Positions 6,726 through 7,555 of a stretch of DNA of 7,555 nt are shown here, piece after piece. Origin of the DNA: an uncultured Clostridia bacterium (GTDB lineage Bacteria; Bacillota; Clostridia; TANB77; CAG-508); assembly GCA_948528155.1 (NCBI GenBank), contig CAOSZT010000106.1, forward strand, positions 1 through 7,555. The letters run 5' to 3'. The first letter of the stretch is position 1, and each line of letters begins with the position of its first letter. The notes beneath the pieces are model-generated. The model searched no databases, was not told where the DNA came from, and saw only the letters and a list, made by a program, of their open reading frames with translations. Both the position numbers and the translations under genes were made by a program.

Positions 6726-6745
6726 AAATTTATTGGTAATTTAAT

Positions 6746-6786
6746 TCCCAATTATTAATTAATTTTAATAATTGGGATTATTTTTA
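6746..6786 (+). terminator. Rho-independent terminator of the DUF1540 gene, overlapping the end of the convergent gene
   Basis: A perfect 13-bp stem, TCCCAATTATTAA (6746-6758) pairing with TTAATAATTGGGA (6765-6777), with a six-base loop and then TTATTTTTAT on the plus strand. It has the three G-C pairs near the base and the T-tract expected of an intrinsic terminator in the plus direction. On the minus strand the stem is followed by a poorer T-run, so termination of the opposite gene may be weaker. The stop codon of the convergent peptidase gene (6765-6767) lies inside the downstream arm. Confidence 0.8.
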
Positions 6787-7544
6787 TCTTCATATTCTTT
6801 TAAAAACTCAATATATTCTTCTAAACAAAATCCTTTTTCTTTTATGAACATAGCATTTTTTATGCCAACATATCTATAATGCCAAGGTTCATAGTTTATT
6901 TTTGTAATATCTTTTTTATCAGTTGGATATCTTAATATAAATCCATATTCATAACAATGTTCCATTAGCCATTTTTGTAAAGCTGTATTTTCTTGTTTTT
7001 CATCTAGTGTTTGATAATCTCTTCCTACTATATCAAGTGCTAAACCTATTTCGTGTTCACTTGTTTTTGGATTTGTAACCCAAAAAGATGCTCGTTCTTC
7101 AGAATCTTTTTTAGAATATCCTTTTTCTTGATATTCTTTTACTTTTTTATTGTATAGGTTTGTTTGATATTCTGTTGATCTATATGCTGAACATATTATT
7201 GGGTCTAATCCTTGATTTCTAGCATCTGAAAGCATTTTTTCTAATGCTTCTTTTATTCTAATATCTATATACCATCTTTCTTCTATTATTGCTTTTTCAA
7301 ATTCGTAATTTTCTGGGATTGTATTACTTTTGTTTACTAATATTAAATTCCAGTCTAATGTATTGCTATCAATTGGTTTTTCTTTTATTATAGTAGTCTC
7401 TTTATATATTTGGTTTTCTTCTATTGGCTCTATAGATATTTCTACTTCTTCTTGTGTTTTTCTGTTTTTATAAAAATTGTACATATTTGCTACTATAAAG
7501 ATTAATATTACTATTATTAATATTTCATATATTTTTTGTTTCAT
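6765..7544 (-). CDS. Membrane-anchored D-alanyl-D-alanine carboxypeptidase, M15/VanY type
   Basis: A 259-residue zinc peptidase expected to remove the terminal D-Ala from peptidoglycan stem peptides outside the membrane. Seen: an N-terminal hydrophobic anchor at about 7-24, a charged spacer to about 60, then the M15B catalytic domain at about 65-250. Motifs: SAYRSTEYQ at 119-127 (substrate-contact Arg122), SEHEIGLALD at 162-171 giving zinc ligands His164 and Asp171, and EPWHYRYVG at 219-227 giving catalytic Glu219 and zinc ligand His222. All key residues are present and the length is normal, so it should be active. The start is supported by AAGGA at 7551-7555, six bases upstream and at the very edge of the window; the promoter lies outside. 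It converges on the DUF1540 gene and shares its terminator region. No vanHAX or VanRS-like gene is in view, so housekeeping wall trimming is more likely than glycopeptide resistance. Confidence 0.92.
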   Translation of the reverse strand: MKQKIYEILIIVILIFIVANMYNFYKNRKTQEEVEISIEPIEENQIYKETTIIKEKPIDSNTLDWNLILVNKSNTIPENYEFEKAIIEERWYIDIRIKEALEKMLSDARNQGLDPIICSAYRSTEYQTNLYNKKVKEYQEKGYSKKDSEERASFWVTNPKTSEHEIGLALDIVGRDYQTLDEKQENTALQKWLMEHCYEYGFILRYPTDKKDITKINYEPWHYRYVGIKNAMFIKEKGFCLEEYIEFLKEYEDKNNPNY

Positions 7545-7550
7545 ATTTTT

Positions 7551-7555
7551 TCCTT
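7551..7555 (-). promoter_or_regulatory. Ribosome binding site of the VanY-type gene (cut by window edge)
   Basis: The minus strand reads AAGGA six bases before the ATG at 7542-7544. The site may extend beyond the window. It supports the chosen start. Confidence 0.65.

Noticed and set aside
6765..7544. Vancomycin resistance gene vanY
   Set aside because: The domain is of the VanY type, but no vanH, vanA, vanX or two-component regulator is in the window, and such peptidases are common housekeeping enzymes.

Overview
The window is about 7.5 kb of very A+T-rich DNA from a Gram-positive bacterium, most likely a Clostridia-type Firmicute (possibly an uncultured gut or rumen lineage). This rests on the base composition, strong AAGGAG/GGAGG ribosome binding sites, a sortase-type LPKAG sorting signal, a cohesin/dockerin pair, an NPCBM module, a DUF1540 peptide and a VanY-type wall peptidase. 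TGA is used as a stop and tryptophan is coded by TGG, so the genetic code is the standard bacterial one. The exact taxon cannot be read from the sequence.

Layout. Bases 1-79 are an A+T-rich 3' flank. Bases 80-5578 (minus strand) hold a two-gene operon driven by one strong extended -10 promoter at 5615-5643. The first gene (908-5578) encodes a 1556-residue secreted or membrane-tethered multidomain protein. Its order is N-terminal hydrophobic segment, NPCBM module, helical region, transglutaminase-like Cys-His-Asp core, TPR-like helices, beta modules, F5/8 type C (discoidin) domain, four Ig-like repeats and a C-terminal type I dockerin. The second gene (80-856), 51 bases downstream, encodes a small surface protein with one cohesin domain, an Asn/Ser/Gly-rich linker and a wall-sorting tail. 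The obvious reading is that the cohesin protein is wall-anchored and captures the large dockerin protein, a one-cohesin/one-dockerin surface docking pair without any glycoside hydrolase in view.

Divergent from this operon lies a 5'-truncated D-Ala-D-Ala carboxypeptidase (S11/DacF family, about 5709-6500, plus strand). It keeps the KTG box and C-terminal domain but has lost the signal peptide, the catalytic SxxK and an intact SxN. Homology stops abruptly just upstream of the operon promoter, so this is a rearrangement scar. It is followed by an intact 54-residue DUF1540 cysteine-rich peptide gene (6561-6725, plus). A 13-bp hairpin terminator follows, and its downstream arm contains the stop codon of the convergent gene at 6765-7544 (minus), a membrane-anchored M15/VanY-type D,D-carboxypeptidase.

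Theme: cell-surface display plus peptidoglycan maintenance. The main novelty candidate is the compact cohesin-dockerin operon carrying a transglutaminase-like/NPCBM/discoidin protein of unknown substrate. No RNA genes, insertion sequences or CRISPR arrays were seen.
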